A stretch of DNA of 64,000 nucleotides from Ruminiclostridium papyrosolvens DSM 2782 (GCF_029318685.1 NZ_CP119677.1:2657001-2721000); one strand, 5' to 3'; positions 53,849 through 62,951 are shown, counted from the first letter of the stretch. Numbers and translations are program-made. Notes: generated by a model from the letters alone, not told the origin.

Positions 53849-54973
53849 CTATTTTAATTCATCCACAACCACATTGACGCTCTGTACTTTACCGTTTCTT
53901 CTTACACCTACTTTGACTTTATTACCCGGGAGTACAGATTTATATGCCTCATTAAGGTCCACAAGTGTATTTACATATACGCCGTTTATACTGTAAATAA
54001 AATCATCTTTTTTTAATCCATACTTTTCTGCACAAGACCCTTTATCAATGCTTGTTATTTTTAATCCATTTCTACTGGGTAATCCGTAAAGAGCCACATA
54101 ATCTTCCTCAAACTCAGCCCCCATGGTTACTCTTTTTACTTTTCCATATTTATAGAAGTGGTTTAAAACATATTGGACAGTATCTATTGGTATGGCATAG
54201 CTTAATCCTTGCGCGTTAACCGTTGTCATTGAGTTAATACCAATAACTTCTCCCTTTGTAGTAAGAAGTGGCCCGCCACTATTACCTGGGTTTATGGCTG
54301 CATCAGTCTGAATAAGCTTGTACTGATAAAATCCGTCAGCACTTCTGTTAAGCCCGCTGATTACACCAACAGAAGCAGAATTCCTGTTTTGGAATGACAT
54401 AGGTGTTCCAATGGCTATAGCAGTCTTTCCGATTACTATATCCTGCATTTTGCCCAGAGTGGCTGCCGTAAGTCCAATCTTGTCAATCTTTATTACAGCA
54501 AGGTCGCTTGGCTTATCTATGTACTTGATTCTGGCTTGGTATCCCGTACCATCCGTTAGAACAACCACAATTCTGCTCATAGCTTCCACTACATGAGCAT
54601 TGGTAAGTATATCTCCGCCTGATTTGATTATTATGCCTGTTCCCAACGCAACTCCACCGGCAGTGGAATCTCCAGAATCAATATTACCAATAATACCAAC
54701 AACTGATGGACTTATTGACTTGATAATGTTTGGAATGATATCATCATTTTTAGTAGAGATATTGATTGACTTGCTTGTTTTACTTGCATTAAAACCTAGT
54801 TGATTTGCGAGTGCCTCAGCGTCTACATAGATCTTATTATTTACCGTTGCTGTTCCTATATCAGTAGAAATACCGTTTATAGACAGCTTGAACTGAGTTG
54901 CACCTGAAACAATAAAACTGAAACTTAATAATAACACAGTTGCAACCAGAAGAACTAAATACCTTTTTTTCAT
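53849..54973 (-). CDS. HtrA-like exported serine protease with stalk and PDZ domains
   Basis: 374 aa. A signal peptide or anchor (1-24) is followed by a short stalk domain (about 27-75, INGISTDIGTATVNNKIYVDAEALANQLGF). The trypsin-like domain has the triad His127 (TNAHVV), Asp157 (SDLAVIKI) and Ser232 (NPGNSGGPL). A C-terminal PDZ domain follows (about 290-374, LKITSIDKGSCAEKYGLKKDDFIYSING). It should degrade misfolded proteins outside the membrane. Fusion of a stalk domain to the protease is less usual than a plain anchor. GAGG lies eight bases before the ATG. It is probably co-transcribed with the larger stalk protein. Confidence 0.9.
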   Translation of the reverse strand: MKKRYLVLLVATVLLLSFSFIVSGATQFKLSINGISTDIGTATVNNKIYVDAEALANQLGFNASKTSKSINISTKNDDIIPNIIKSISPSVVGIIGNIDSGDSTAGGVALGTGIIIKSGGDILTNAHVVEAMSRIVVVLTDGTGYQARIKYIDKPSDLAVIKIDKIGLTAATLGKMQDIVIGKTAIAIGTPMSFQNRNSASVGVISGLNRSADGFYQYKLIQTDAAINPGNSGGPLLTTKGEVIGINSMTTVNAQGLSYAIPIDTVQYVLNHFYKYGKVKRVTMGAEFEEDYVALYGLPSRNGLKITSIDKGSCAEKYGLKKDDFIYSINGVYVNTLVDLNEAYKSVLPGNKVKVGVRRNGKVQSVNVVVDELK

Positions 54974-55062
54974 ATTGTGACCTCTGTTGGGATTAATATT
55001 GTAATTCTAACACTATTTAGCAATCTGATTCAAGTAAAAATTTTTTTATGTTAAACTTATAT

Positions 55063-55455
55063 TTAAAATGGTCTTATAAAATTTCTTACCACAAAATATA
55101 GTAAAGAAATAGCACCCATTGTCCACCAATAGACACGGCTTCTGGGAAATATCTTTTTATGCCTGCCAAACACATAGGTTATCAACTCAATATATGCCAG
55201 TATCCCAAGAATAATACCCAGCAAGGGTATGGGGTTAAATCTTACAGAGCCTATAATATCGCCTTTTAACAAATGCTGAACACTTCTTGTATTTCCACAT
55301 CCCGGACAATATATGTCAAGATAAGTATAACTTGGGCAGGAAGGGAAAAGTGTCCCCCAGAATATAAGCTGATTTCTCAGGAAATAAGCTGTAATAGCTA
55401 ACGCAAAAGGAAAAATGCAAACTGCAGCCCTTTTCCATTTTAGATTGTTTTTCAA
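55063..55455 (-). CDS. DUF2752 membrane protein
   Basis: About 130 aa, with three transmembrane helices. It has the DUF2752 signature CPSYTYLDIYCPGCGNTRSVQHLLKGD between the first two. Function unknown. I suggest TTG 55455 as start, since AAAGGTG lies eight bases upstream; the GTG at 55473 has no ribosome site before it. It lies 23 bases after the nitrilase-like gene, same strand, so the two are probably co-transcribed. Confidence 0.75.
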   Translation of the reverse strand: MKNNLKWKRAAVCIFPFALAITAYFLRNQLIFWGTLFPSCPSYTYLDIYCPGCGNTRSVQHLLKGDIIGSVRFNPIPLLGIILGILAYIELITYVFGRHKKIFPRSRVYWWTMGAISLLYFVVRNFIRPF

Positions 55456-55478
55456 AATCTGTTCACCTTTCACTTATT

Positions 55479-56282
55479 CTAGTCTATAATCTTGTTTACA
55501 GGAATTTGATTGCGCACACTGTTTACCATATTAAGGTCAATATCCGCTATCAGTATATCCTCTTTTTCCTCCGCCCTTGAAATAACACTTCCCCACGGGT
55601 CACATACCATTGAGTTACCGTAAGAGACATAGTTGGCACTTGTTTCTCTGGCAGAAGAAACCGCTACATGAAATACCTGATTATCAAGGGCTCTGGCTCT
55701 TACAAGCAGTTCCCAATGTGCGGGGCCCGTTGTCATATTAAACGAAGCCGGTGTAATAATGATTTTTGCCCCTTTTTCCGTCATTTCAGAATAAAGCCCG
55801 GCGAAACGCATATCAAAGCAAATTGCAAGCCCTATACACCCAAATTCCGTTTCTGCAACAGTAACCGACCTACCTGCGGTCAAAACATCGGATTCCCTGA
55901 ATGAAATACCATCCTTAACATTTATATCAAAAAGATGTACTTTTCTATGTTTTGCTATTGTATTGCCCTGTCTGTCAAACATTACCGAAGAATTGTATAT
56001 AAATCCATTATTACTCTCAGGTATAGTCCCTGCTACAATATACATATTATTATACTTTGCCGACTTTGAAATGACTGATAAGGTTTTACTGTTTTCTACA
56101 TTTTCAGCGTATAGAGGGAAAAGTTTTGTGTCATAAGGACAAATAAACATTTCAGGAAGTATTGCAATATCTGCTCCTTGCTTACTGCATTCTTCAAGCA
56201 TGGACAGTGCTTTTTCCAAGTTATCCTTTTTCTTATCCGAAACAGTCATTTGACATAAACCAAGTCTAATCTTTGTATTCAT
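55479..56282 (-). CDS. Carbon-nitrogen hydrolase (Nit2/omega-amidase-like)
   Basis: A 267-aa nitrilase-superfamily enzyme. The catalytic triad is Glu44 (ILPEMF), Lys114 (KHRKVHLFDI) and Cys155 (GLAICFDMRF). The close of the active site, ITPASFNMTTGPAHWELLVRARALDNQ, matches the Nit2/omega-amidase branch, which repairs dead-end amides such as 2-oxoglutaramate. The exact substrate is inferred from the branch. GGGGG lies six bases before the ATG. Confidence 0.88.
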   Translation of the reverse strand: MNTKIRLGLCQMTVSDKKKDNLEKALSMLEECSKQGADIAILPEMFICPYDTKLFPLYAENVENSKTLSVISKSAKYNNMYIVAGTIPESNNGFIYNSSVMFDRQGNTIAKHRKVHLFDINVKDGISFRESDVLTAGRSVTVAETEFGCIGLAICFDMRFAGLYSEMTEKGAKIIITPASFNMTTGPAHWELLVRARALDNQVFHVAVSSARETSANYVSYGNSMVCDPWGSVISRAEEKEDILIADIDLNMVNSVRNQIPVNKIID

Positions 56283-56305
56283 GTGATACCCCCTACATAT
56301 ATTTT

Positions 56306-56347
56306 AAGGGTGGTAAATTACCTGTTTTACGGTAATTTGCCACCCTT
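56306..56347 (-). terminator. Hairpin after the UPF0210 gene
   Basis: AAGGGTGG-AAATTACC and GGTAATTT-CCACCCTT form a long stem with one unpaired base on each side and an 8-nt loop. It lies 22 bases past the UPF0210 stop. The minus-strand tail is AU-rich but not a pure U-run. Confidence 0.6.
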
Positions 56348-56369
56348 TATAAAGTTCTGTTCTATAAAC

Positions 56370-57728
56370 TTAGTTTTTCAGGCTGTGCATTGGAGCCGGA
56401 ATTCTTCCGCCTCTTTTAATAAATTCATTACTGCTGAAAGGATTTACTTTCATAACAGGACCTGAACCAAGTAATCCTCCAAATTCAACTGTATCTCCGA
56501 CCTTCTTGCCGGGAGCAGGAATTATTCTGACAGCAGTAGTTTTAGTATTAACTACACCAATTGCAGATTCATCAGCAATAATTGCCGAAATAGTTTCAGC
56601 ACTGGTATCACCGGGAACAACAATCATGTCAAGTCCTACTGAACATACGCAGGTCATTGCTTCAAGCTTTTCTAAAGTTAATGCTCCGCAAAGTGCTGCA
56701 TCAATCATTCCGGCATCTTCACTTACAGGAATGAATGCACCGCTAAGACCTCCAACGTAGGAAGAAGCCATAACTCCTCCCTTTTTAACTGCATCATTTA
56801 AAAGAGCAAGAGCCGCTGTGGTTCCGTGAGTTCCGCACTTCTCAAGACCCATTTCTTCAAGAATATAGGCAACACTGTCACCGATTGCAGGCGTGGGTGC
56901 CAAAGATAAATCAACAATACCAAAAGGAACATTTAACCTTCTGGATGCCTCCTGAGCTACCAGCTGACCCATTCTTGTTATCTTGAAAGCAGTCTTCTTA
57001 ATAGTCTCAGAAACAGTTCCAAAGTCAGCTCCCTTAACTTTTTCCAAAGCACATTTTACAACACCGGGTCCGCTTACACCTACATTAATAACACATTCCG
57101 GTTCTCCGATGCCATGAAAAGCACCTGCCATAAACGGATTATCCTCTACTGCGTTGGCAAAAACAACCAGTTTTGCACATGCCAGAGCTCCGTTATCTGC
57201 GGTTAATTCAGCACATTTCTTTATAACCCTGCCCATTTCAGCCACAGCATCCATATTTATACCTGCTTTTGTGGATGCAACATTTACAGATGAACATACA
57301 AGCTTTGTACGGCTTAATGCTTCAGGAATGGATTGTATAAGTCTCTTATCACCTACTGTATAGCCTTTATGAACCAGTGATGAAAATCCGCCTATAAAAT
57401 TTACACCCACTGTTTGTGCTGCCTTGTCCATAGCTTCAGCAAACTTAACGTATTCGTCGCTTTCACAACTCTCAGCCACAAGAGCAATAGGAGTTACTGA
57501 TATTCTTTTATTAATTATGGGGATACCGAATTCCTTTTCGATATTTTCTCCCGTAACAACAAGCTTTTCAGCATATCTGGTTATCTTATCGTAAATCTTA
57601 CTGCATGAAATATCTATATTGGGATGACAACAATCCCTCAATGAAATACCCATGGTAATAGTTCTTATATCAAGATTTTCTTTTTGAATCATGTCAATTG
57701 TTTCTAGTACTTCAAATGGACCTAGCAT
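56370..57728 (-). CDS. UPF0210 (PFL/DUF711) family protein
   Basis: A 452-aa protein of the UPF0210/DUF711 family. Conserved stretches include [78 protein letters not shown] and [18 protein letters not shown]. It has a pyruvate-formate-lyase-like fold by family annotation, but no glycyl-radical motif is seen and its reaction is unknown. It follows the ACT-domain UPF0237 gene by 11 bases, a pairing seen throughout Firmicutes, so the ACT protein is probably its regulatory partner. AGGTG lies eight bases before the ATG. Confidence 0.9.
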   Translation of the reverse strand: MLGPFEVLETIDMIQKENLDIRTITMGISLRDCCHPNIDISCSKIYDKITRYAEKLVVTGENIEKEFGIPIINKRISVTPIALVAESCESDEYVKFAEAMDKAAQTVGVNFIGGFSSLVHKGYTVGDKRLIQSIPEALSRTKLVCSSVNVASTKAGINMDAVAEMGRVIKKCAELTADNGALACAKLVVFANAVEDNPFMAGAFHGIGEPECVINVGVSGPGVVKCALEKVKGADFGTVSETIKKTAFKITRMGQLVAQEASRRLNVPFGIVDLSLAPTPAIGDSVAYILEEMGLEKCGTHGTTAALALLNDAVKKGGVMASSYVGGLSGAFIPVSEDAGMIDAALCGALTLEKLEAMTCVCSVGLDMIVVPGDTSAETISAIIADESAIGVVNTKTTAVRIIPAPGKKVGDTVEFGGLLGSGPVMKVNPFSSNEFIKRGGRIPAPMHSLKN

Positions 57729-57739
57729 TATAGTTCACC

Positions 57740-58009
57740 TCATATTCTATGCATTGAGTTAAAAATATCTTCGTGCTGAATCTGTATTTTCAGGCACAGT
57801 TCAACACCTTTGGCTTCCAATTTTTCAGAAAGATTATGAAATGGTATGTTACATTTGGATATATCTACAAGCATTATCATAGTAAATACATCCTGCAGAA
57901 TTGTCTGGGATATATCAAGTATATTAACATCACTCTCTGCCAATATGTTGCTTACCGCTGCAATTATTCCAACTTTATCTTTACCGATAACTGTTATTAC
58001 TGCTCTCAC
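57740..58009 (-). CDS. ACT domain protein, UPF0237 family
   Basis: An 89-aa single ACT domain (AVITVIGKDKVGIIAAVSNILAESDVNILDISQTILQDVFTMIMLVD). ACT domains bind amino acids or similar effectors, often as dimers. The start codon is GTG 58009, seven bases after GGAGG. It is the first gene of a two-gene unit with UPF0210. The ligand is unknown. Confidence 0.88.
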   Translation of the reverse strand: MRAVITVIGKDKVGIIAAVSNILAESDVNILDISQTILQDVFTMIMLVDISKCNIPFHNLSEKLEAKGVELCLKIQIQHEDIFNSMHRI

Positions 58010-58124
58010 GTTTATACCTCCCGCATATGGTTATATATATTGTTTAAAGCTAAAACTTTCTAATGTAATCAGAATTGGTTTATATTATATATCTTTAATA
58101 TACAAATTTCAATCAAAAACATTT

Positions 58125-58138
58125 CGAACATACGTTTG
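58125..58138. promoter_or_regulatory. LexA box upstream of the radical-SAM operon
   Basis: CGAACATACGTTTG fits CGAACRNRYGTTYG at every position. It overlaps the -35 hexamer of the promoter at 58136-58164 in the same register as the lexA box at 18470-18483. Confidence 0.8.
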
Positions 58139-58164
58139 ATTCATTGGAAAAAGTATGTTATACT
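58136..58164 (+). promoter_or_regulatory. SOS promoter of the radical-SAM operon
   Basis: TTGATT (58136-58141) and TATACT (58159-58164) are separated by 17 bases. These are the same hexamers and spacing as the lexA promoter. Transcription should start about 55 bases before the coding region. Confidence 0.75.
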
Positions 58165-58225
58165 ATTCTTAATAGATAAATCAGCTTGCTTTTGAGTAAA
58201 TTATTTTTACGAGGAAAATAAATAT

Positions 58226-59611
58226 ATGGACTTGAATGAGAAATTAGGAATATTAGCAGATGCAGCAAAATATGACGTTTCATGCTCATCCAGCGGAGGC
58301 ACAAGAAAAAACAAAAACGGAGTAGGAGACAGTCATGCTTGTGGAATATGCCATACATGGGCAGATGACGGAAGGTGTGTTTCTCTGCTTAAAATTCTAT
58401 TGTCAAATGAATGTATATACGATTGCGTATACTGTATAAACAGGTCTTCAAATGATGTTCCCCGTGCCAGTTTTACCGCAGAGGAAGTTATTGAGCTTAC
58501 CATGAATTTTTATCGAAGAAACTATATAGAAGGACTTTTTTTAAGCTCTGCCGTTCTAAAAAATCCCAGCCATACCATGGAGTTAATGCTTGAAATCGTA
58601 AAAAAGCTCCGAAATGAACATGGCTTTTTTGGTTATATACACATCAAAGCAATTCCCGGGGCCGATGAAAGGCTTATAAACGAAGCCGGAATGTACGTTG
58701 ACAGGATGAGCGTAAACATAGAATTGCCGTCTGACAAAGGCCTTGAAGTACTTGCTCCTCAAAAACCAAAAAGAGCTTTACTCAAACCCATGCATCAGAT
58801 AAGCAACAAAATAATTGAAAACAAAGAAAATAAGAGATTATTTAAGAAGGGTGATTCATTTGTTCCGGCTGGACAAAGCACCCAACTTATAGTGGGAGCA
58901 ACACCAGATAAGGATTTAAGCATTCTAAAGCTCTCAGAAGCCTTGTACGGCAATTTTAACCTCAAGAGAGTTTATTACTCGGCTTTTGTCCCAACGGTCA
59001 CAGATCCAAGGCTGCCGGCTCTTATCAAGCCTCCTCTTCTACGCGAACACAGACTGTATCAGGCGGACTGGCTTTTGAGGTTCTACGGTTTTGAGGCTGA
59101 TGAATTACTAAGTAAAAGCAATCCCAATTTTAATCCCGAGCTTGACCCTAAAGCTGACTGGGCTATGAGAAATCTGCATATGTTTCCTATAGAAGTAAAT
59201 TCTGCAGAATATGAATTACTTTTGAGAGTACCGGGTATAGGTGTTAAATCGGCACAGAGGATTATTACCGCCAGAAGAGTGGGAAGACTGACTTTTGACA
59301 ACTTGAAAAAAATCGGAGTAGTCTTGAAACGTGCAGGCCACTTTTTAACCTGTCAGGGGAAGACTTATGACAGTTACAGCTCAAACGAAGCTATTGTAAA
59401 AGAGTCCTTGATAAGTGCCAACCTTCAGCCTAAAAGTAAAAAGTCTGTTTTAGGGCAGATGTCCTTATTCTCACTTGTAAATGATAGCGGAACTGATGAA
59501 AACATCTCAGAGTTTCTTCTAACAGACTCTCCTTCAAATAACCGACAATGGCTGAGCTATTACAATCAACCGCAAGACGGGAGGCTTTTGCTAAGTGATA
59601 TACATTTATGA
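58226..59611 (+). CDS. Radical-SAM / helix-hairpin-helix putative DNA modification or repair protein
   Basis: A 461-aa protein of the family annotated as putative DNA modification/repair radical SAM protein (TIGR03916). Radical-SAM cysteines are Cys63, Cys67 and Cys70 in CIYDCVYC. Three upstream cysteines (39, 42, 51) may hold a second metal centre. The central part is a TIM-barrel with FVPAGQSTQLIVGATPDKD. A helix-hairpin-helix domain follows near 325-375 (LLRVPGIGVKSAQRIITARRVGRLTFDNLKKIGV), suited to bind DNA. The chemistry is not established. A perfect LexA box in its promoter places it in the SOS response. It overlaps the next gene by 17 bases. Confidence 0.88.
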   Translation: MDLNEKLGILADAAKYDVSCSSSGGTRKNKNGVGDSHACGICHTWADDGRCVSLLKILLSNECIYDCVYCINRSSNDVPRASFTAEEVIELTMNFYRRNYIEGLFLSSAVLKNPSHTMELMLEIVKKLRNEHGFFGYIHIKAIPGADERLINEAGMYVDRMSVNIELPSDKGLEVLAPQKPKRALLKPMHQISNKIIENKENKRLFKKGDSFVPAGQSTQLIVGATPDKDLSILKLSEALYGNFNLKRVYYSAFVPTVTDPRLPALIKPPLLREHRLYQADWLLRFYGFEADELLSKSNPNFNPELDPKADWAMRNLHMFPIEVNSAEYELLLRVPGIGVKSAQRIITARRVGRLTFDNLKKIGVVLKRAGHFLTCQGKTYDSYSSNEAIVKESLISANLQPKSKKSVLGQMSLFSLVNDSGTDENISEFLLTDSPSNNRQWLSYYNQPQDGRLLLSDIHL

Positions 59612-60335
59612 TGGAACATGGGACTGCTTTTTAACAGCAGTTCATCATTATTATTATGATAAGCAGGATGTTTCAAATATAGAATCAAGCCTTTGCTATA
59701 TACCAAATCTTATTGACGAATACAGATTTATAACTTCCGATATTATAAAGGCTAAATCAGTAGAAGAAGCAATACTTCATAAGATATCTGCAGAAAGTCT
59801 TGAAAATCTTCAAAAATGTTTCTTTTCGGAAATTGAAGGGCGTGAAATGTGGATTTTAAAATATATCCGTCTGGGTTTTAAAATCGGTTCACGCATAGAC
59901 AGTATGCTGGGAGACAAAACCGTCTTGGATGTATTGATTCCTGCCAGAAAAGTAGGAATGGAGTGTCATAGAATGCTTGGATTGCTTCGTTTTGAGCTTT
60001 TGGATGGCGGTATTTATTATGCAAAAATCCAACCGGACCATAATATAATTTCTTTTATATCTCCCCACTTTAAAAACCGTTTTGCAGACCAGAACTGGAT
60101 AATACACGATACGACACGCAAAATTGCTTCTTTATATAATACAAAAAAAATGCTTCTATCCTATATGGATTTGTCCAATATCCCCGAGCTCCATGCAGAT
60201 GAGCTCAGATTTCAGGCTCTATGGAAAAATTATTATAAGCATATAGCAATTAAAAATAGAATAAATCCAAAACTTCAAAAGAATTTCATGCCTAAGCGAT
60301 ATTGGAAGAACCTTACAGAGAAGAAGTCTGATTAA
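59595..60335 (+). CDS. TIGR03915/DUF4130-type putative DNA repair protein
   Basis: A 246-aa partner of the radical-SAM protein. It opens with IYIYDGTWDCFLTAVHHYYY, the usual family start, and ends with FMPKRYWKNLTE. The family (TIGR03915, DUF4130) is nearly always next to the radical-SAM gene, and in some species is fused to a uracil-DNA-glycosylase domain. No such domain is present here. The activity is unknown. The start is GTG 59595, ten bases after GGAGG, within the end of the upstream gene; the overlap shows coupled translation. Confidence 0.85.
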   Translation: MIYIYDGTWDCFLTAVHHYYYDKQDVSNIESSLCYIPNLIDEYRFITSDIIKAKSVEEAILHKISAESLENLQKCFFSEIEGREMWILKYIRLGFKIGSRIDSMLGDKTVLDVLIPARKVGMECHRMLGLLRFELLDGGIYYAKIQPDHNIISFISPHFKNRFADQNWIIHDTTRKIASLYNTKKMLLSYMDLSNIPELHADELRFQALWKNYYKHIAIKNRINPKLQKNFMPKRYWKNLTEKKSD

Positions 60336-60345
60336 TGTCTGTACT

Positions 60346-60373
60346 AAAAGAGGCTGTTTAAAGCAGCCCCTTT
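60346..60373. terminator. Terminator between the DUF4130 gene and murD
   Basis: AAAGAGGCTG and CAGCCCCTTT form a short stem with one mismatch and a 7-8 nt loop, placed between convergent stops. It may serve both strands. Confidence 0.5.
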
Positions 60374-60382
60374 GAAATAAAA

Positions 60383-61780
60383 CTATTTAAGCTTGTTAAC
60401 CAATTCTTTAAACACATTTCCACGGTGTTCAAAGTTTTTAAACATATCAAAGCTTGTGCTTGCAGGCGACAAAATTATACAGTCACCGGACTTTGCCTGT
60501 CCATAGGCTTCTTTTACAACCTCTTCATAGCTGTCACAATGAATGATTTCTATCTCATTATCTATGTCTCTTTGTTGTAAATAGTTCTTGTATGCTTCCT
60601 CAATTCTTGAAGCAGTTGCGCCTATCAGCAGCAGGCACTTTACCTTCTCAGCAATAATTTCACCTATTGAATCATAGGGTATCCCCTTATCCTTTCCTCC
60701 GGCAATAAGGATTACTTTATTCTTAAAGGTTTTTAGTGCCGCTATTGTTCTTGAAGGGCTGCTGTCAATGGAACTATTGTAGAATTTTATCCCATTTAGC
60801 TCCCTTACCAATTCAATTCTGTGTTCAACACCATTAAACGTAGTTGCAATCTTTGCGATGGTCTCCGGTTTAACATAGTCTATAGTTGCTGCAGTTGCAG
60901 CCATGTAATTTTCTATGTTATGAACCCCGGGTATCTTTATTTTATCACCCTCTACAATTACAGTACTTTCATTTCCTTTTTTGACCATTATCACACCATC
61001 TTGATATACAACACCTTCTTCCAGATTACTTAATCTTGAGAAATAAACATGTTCACCACGAGCCTCATAATTGAAACTCTTTGTAATTTCATTATCATAA
61101 TTCAGAACAAGCTTCTCATTTTCCTTCTGATAAATAAAAATGTTCTTTTTTGCATCAATATACTCTTGCAATGATTTATGAACATCAAGATGATTTGGAG
61201 AAAGGTTTGTTACAACTGCAACTGACGGACAGTCTCTTATGGTCATTAATTGGAAGCTGCTTAGTTCCAAAACTACCTTGTCCGTTTCGGCAACCTCATC
61301 TATTTTACTTAGCAGCGGTATACCTATATTTCCTCCAAGCCAGCAATTGTAGCCTTCCTCTGAAAGTATTTTATAGATCAAGGTTGTAGTAGTTGTTTTT
61401 CCGTCACTTCCGGTTACTGCAAAAACCTGTGCCGGACACAATTTTAAAAACACTTCCATTTCTGATGTAAGCTCGGCACCATTATTCACTGCTTGAACAA
61501 GCTCCGGCAGATCAGGTCTCATTCCGGGCGTACGGAATATCAAATCAAAACCATTCAACTTGGAAAGATAATCAGAGCCAATACTATATTTAACAGGCAA
61601 TCCCTCTAATTGAGTGAAAGCATCTGCGAGTTTTTCTTCAGATGATTTATCAAATGCAGTTATATCTACTCCAAAACTAACGAGATATTTAATCAATGGA
61701 ATATTACTTATACCTATTCCCATAACCGCAACTTTTTTATTTTTAACGTCCTTCTTGAACTGTTCCAGCTTATTATTCAT
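60383..61780 (-). CDS. murD: UDP-N-acetylmuramoyl-L-alanine--D-glutamate ligase MurD
   Basis: A 465-aa cytoplasmic Mur ligase that adds D-glutamate to UDP-MurNAc-L-Ala for peptidoglycan. An N-terminal Rossmann domain (VAVMGIGISNIPLIKYL) is followed by the ATP loop VTGSDGKTTTTTLI (about 119-132), LELSSFQL, TNLSPNHLDVH, and the C-terminal glutamate-binding domain (HRIELVRELNGIKFYNSSIDSSPSRTIAAL, LIAGGKDKG, LLSPASTSFDMF). GGAGG lies five bases before the ATG. It is transcribed alone here, not in a dcw cluster, and ends at a shared hairpin. Confidence 0.96.
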   Translation of the reverse strand: MNNKLEQFKKDVKNKKVAVMGIGISNIPLIKYLVSFGVDITAFDKSSEEKLADAFTQLEGLPVKYSIGSDYLSKLNGFDLIFRTPGMRPDLPELVQAVNNGAELTSEMEVFLKLCPAQVFAVTGSDGKTTTTTLIYKILSEEGYNCWLGGNIGIPLLSKIDEVAETDKVVLELSSFQLMTIRDCPSVAVVTNLSPNHLDVHKSLQEYIDAKKNIFIYQKENEKLVLNYDNEITKSFNYEARGEHVYFSRLSNLEEGVVYQDGVIMVKKGNESTVIVEGDKIKIPGVHNIENYMAATAATIDYVKPETIAKIATTFNGVEHRIELVRELNGIKFYNSSIDSSPSRTIAALKTFKNKVILIAGGKDKGIPYDSIGEIIAEKVKCLLLIGATASRIEEAYKNYLQQRDIDNEIEIIHCDSYEEVVKEAYGQAKSGDCIILSPASTSFDMFKNFEHRGNVFKELVNKLK

Positions 61781-61828
61781 AATTACCTCCGTTATTCTCC
61801 GTAATCCACATAAAATAAATATTGCCTA

Positions 61829-61857
61829 TTGAAAAATCAAAAAACATATAGTAAAAT
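61829..61857 (+). promoter_or_regulatory. Promoter of tRNA-Leu
   Basis: TTGAAA (61829-61834) and TAAAAT (61852-61857) have a 17-base spacer, 19 bases upstream of the mature tRNA. Confidence 0.55.
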
Positions 61858-61876
61858 ACTAATGCAGTTAAGTCGT

Positions 61877-61963
61877 GCGGATATGGCGGAATTGGCAGAC
61901 GCGCATGGTTCAGGTCCATGTGAAAGCAATTTCATGCAGGTTCAACTCCTGTTATCCGCACCA
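61877..61963 (+). tRNA. tRNA-Leu, anticodon CAG
   Basis: An 87-nt class II tRNA. The acceptor is GCGGATA / TATCCGC with discriminator A and an encoded CCA (61961-61963). The anticodon stem CATGG / CCATG encloses loop TTCAGGT, with anticodon CAG at 61911-61913, reading CUG. The long variable arm (TGAAAGCAATTTCA) is typical of tRNA-Leu, and the T-loop TTCAACT is present. It has its own promoter and terminator. Confidence 0.95.
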
Positions 61964-61998
61964 AAAGAGTTTGAATATTAATTTCAAACTCTTTTTTT
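61963..61998 (+). terminator. Terminator of tRNA-Leu, shared with cheR
   Basis: AAAAGAGTTTGAA and TTCAAACTCTTTT form a perfect 13-bp stem, followed by TTTATTTC on the plus strand. On the minus strand it can end cheR. Confidence 0.8.
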
Positions 61999-62012
61999 AT
62001 TTCTCTAATTAA

Positions 62013-62804
62013 TTAAACCGGATAATTAAAATTATCTGAGTCCTTTATATAGAAAAATGTCTTCAGTGATTTAAAATTGTACTTATTTGCCATTATAAGC
62101 TGTTCCGTACTCCCCACAAAAAGTATTCCTTGATGATTTAATGCCATGTTGAACTTTTTGTATATTTCGGTCTTTGCTTCCTCTGTAAAGTAAATTAACA
62201 CATTCCTGCAAACTATTAAATCAATATTGGTAGGATAAGGTTCTCTTAAGAGATTATGTTGCTTGAACTCAACACAATTCTTTACTTCATCCTTAATTTT
62301 ATAACTTTCACCCAATATTGTAAAATACTTGCTTTTAAACTCCTGTGGTAAATTCTCGACACTTTTGGCATTATATATACCAGTTTTTGCCTTTTCTATA
62401 GCTCCCAGGTCAATATCTGTTGCAAGTATCTTTATAGAGCTAAGAGGCATAAGTTTATTGAGTACCATAACAAGGGTATATGGTTCGTCCCCTGTAGAAC
62501 ATGCAGCACTCCAAATTGTAAGCTTCTTTTTTTTGTTCAGCAAAAGTGGAAAAATCTCTTTCTCCAATACAGACCATTGGTCCGGATTTCTGTAAAACTC
62601 AGACACATTTATCGTAAGGTAGTTTATGAATTCCTTGAACAATTCCTTATTGTCTTTTAATGCCTGAACGTAATCCTTGTATGTATTATAATTATTCTTT
62701 CTTATAAGAGCATCTATTCTTCTTTTCATTTGCTTTTCTTTATAGAGAGTAAGATTTATCTTCGTCATTTTGAAAATTTCTTCTTTAAAGCCTTCGTAAT
62801 CCAT
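62013..62804 (-). CDS. cheR: Chemotaxis protein methyltransferase CheR
   Basis: 263 aa. The N-terminal all-helical CheR domain (1-75: YKEKQMKRRIDALIRK) is followed by the SAM-dependent methyltransferase domain with SAACSTGDEPYTLVM, ILATDIDLGAIEKAKTGIY and LIVCRNVLIYF. It methylates glutamates of chemoreceptors and indicates a motile organism. AGGAGG lies six bases before the ATG. No other che gene is in the window, so it stands apart from the main chemotaxis operon. Confidence 0.94.
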   Translation of the reverse strand: MDYEGFKEEIFKMTKINLTLYKEKQMKRRIDALIRKNNYNTYKDYVQALKDNKELFKEFINYLTINVSEFYRNPDQWSVLEKEIFPLLLNKKKKLTIWSAACSTGDEPYTLVMVLNKLMPLSSIKILATDIDLGAIEKAKTGIYNAKSVENLPQEFKSKYFTILGESYKIKDEVKNCVEFKQHNLLREPYPTNIDLIVCRNVLIYFTEEAKTEIYKKFNMALNHQGILFVGSTEQLIMANKYNFKSLKTFFYIKDSDNFNYPV

Positions 62805-62885
62805 ATGAACCTCCTCATTGGTTTAATATTACAATTTTTATACAGTATTATATTCAGAATGAGGTACGATGATGTTTTTACACTT

Positions 62886-62920
62886 AAATAAAGGATGTAC
62901 CAATGTACATCCTTTATTTT
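62886..62920 (-). terminator. Terminator of rpsA
   Basis: AAATAAAGGATGTAC and GTACATCCTTTATTT form a long perfect stem with a small loop. A TTTATTTAAG tail follows on the minus strand, about 30 bases past the rpsA stop. Confidence 0.7.
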
Positions 62921-62951
62921 TATTATTTAAAATGAAAAGTATAATCAAAAA

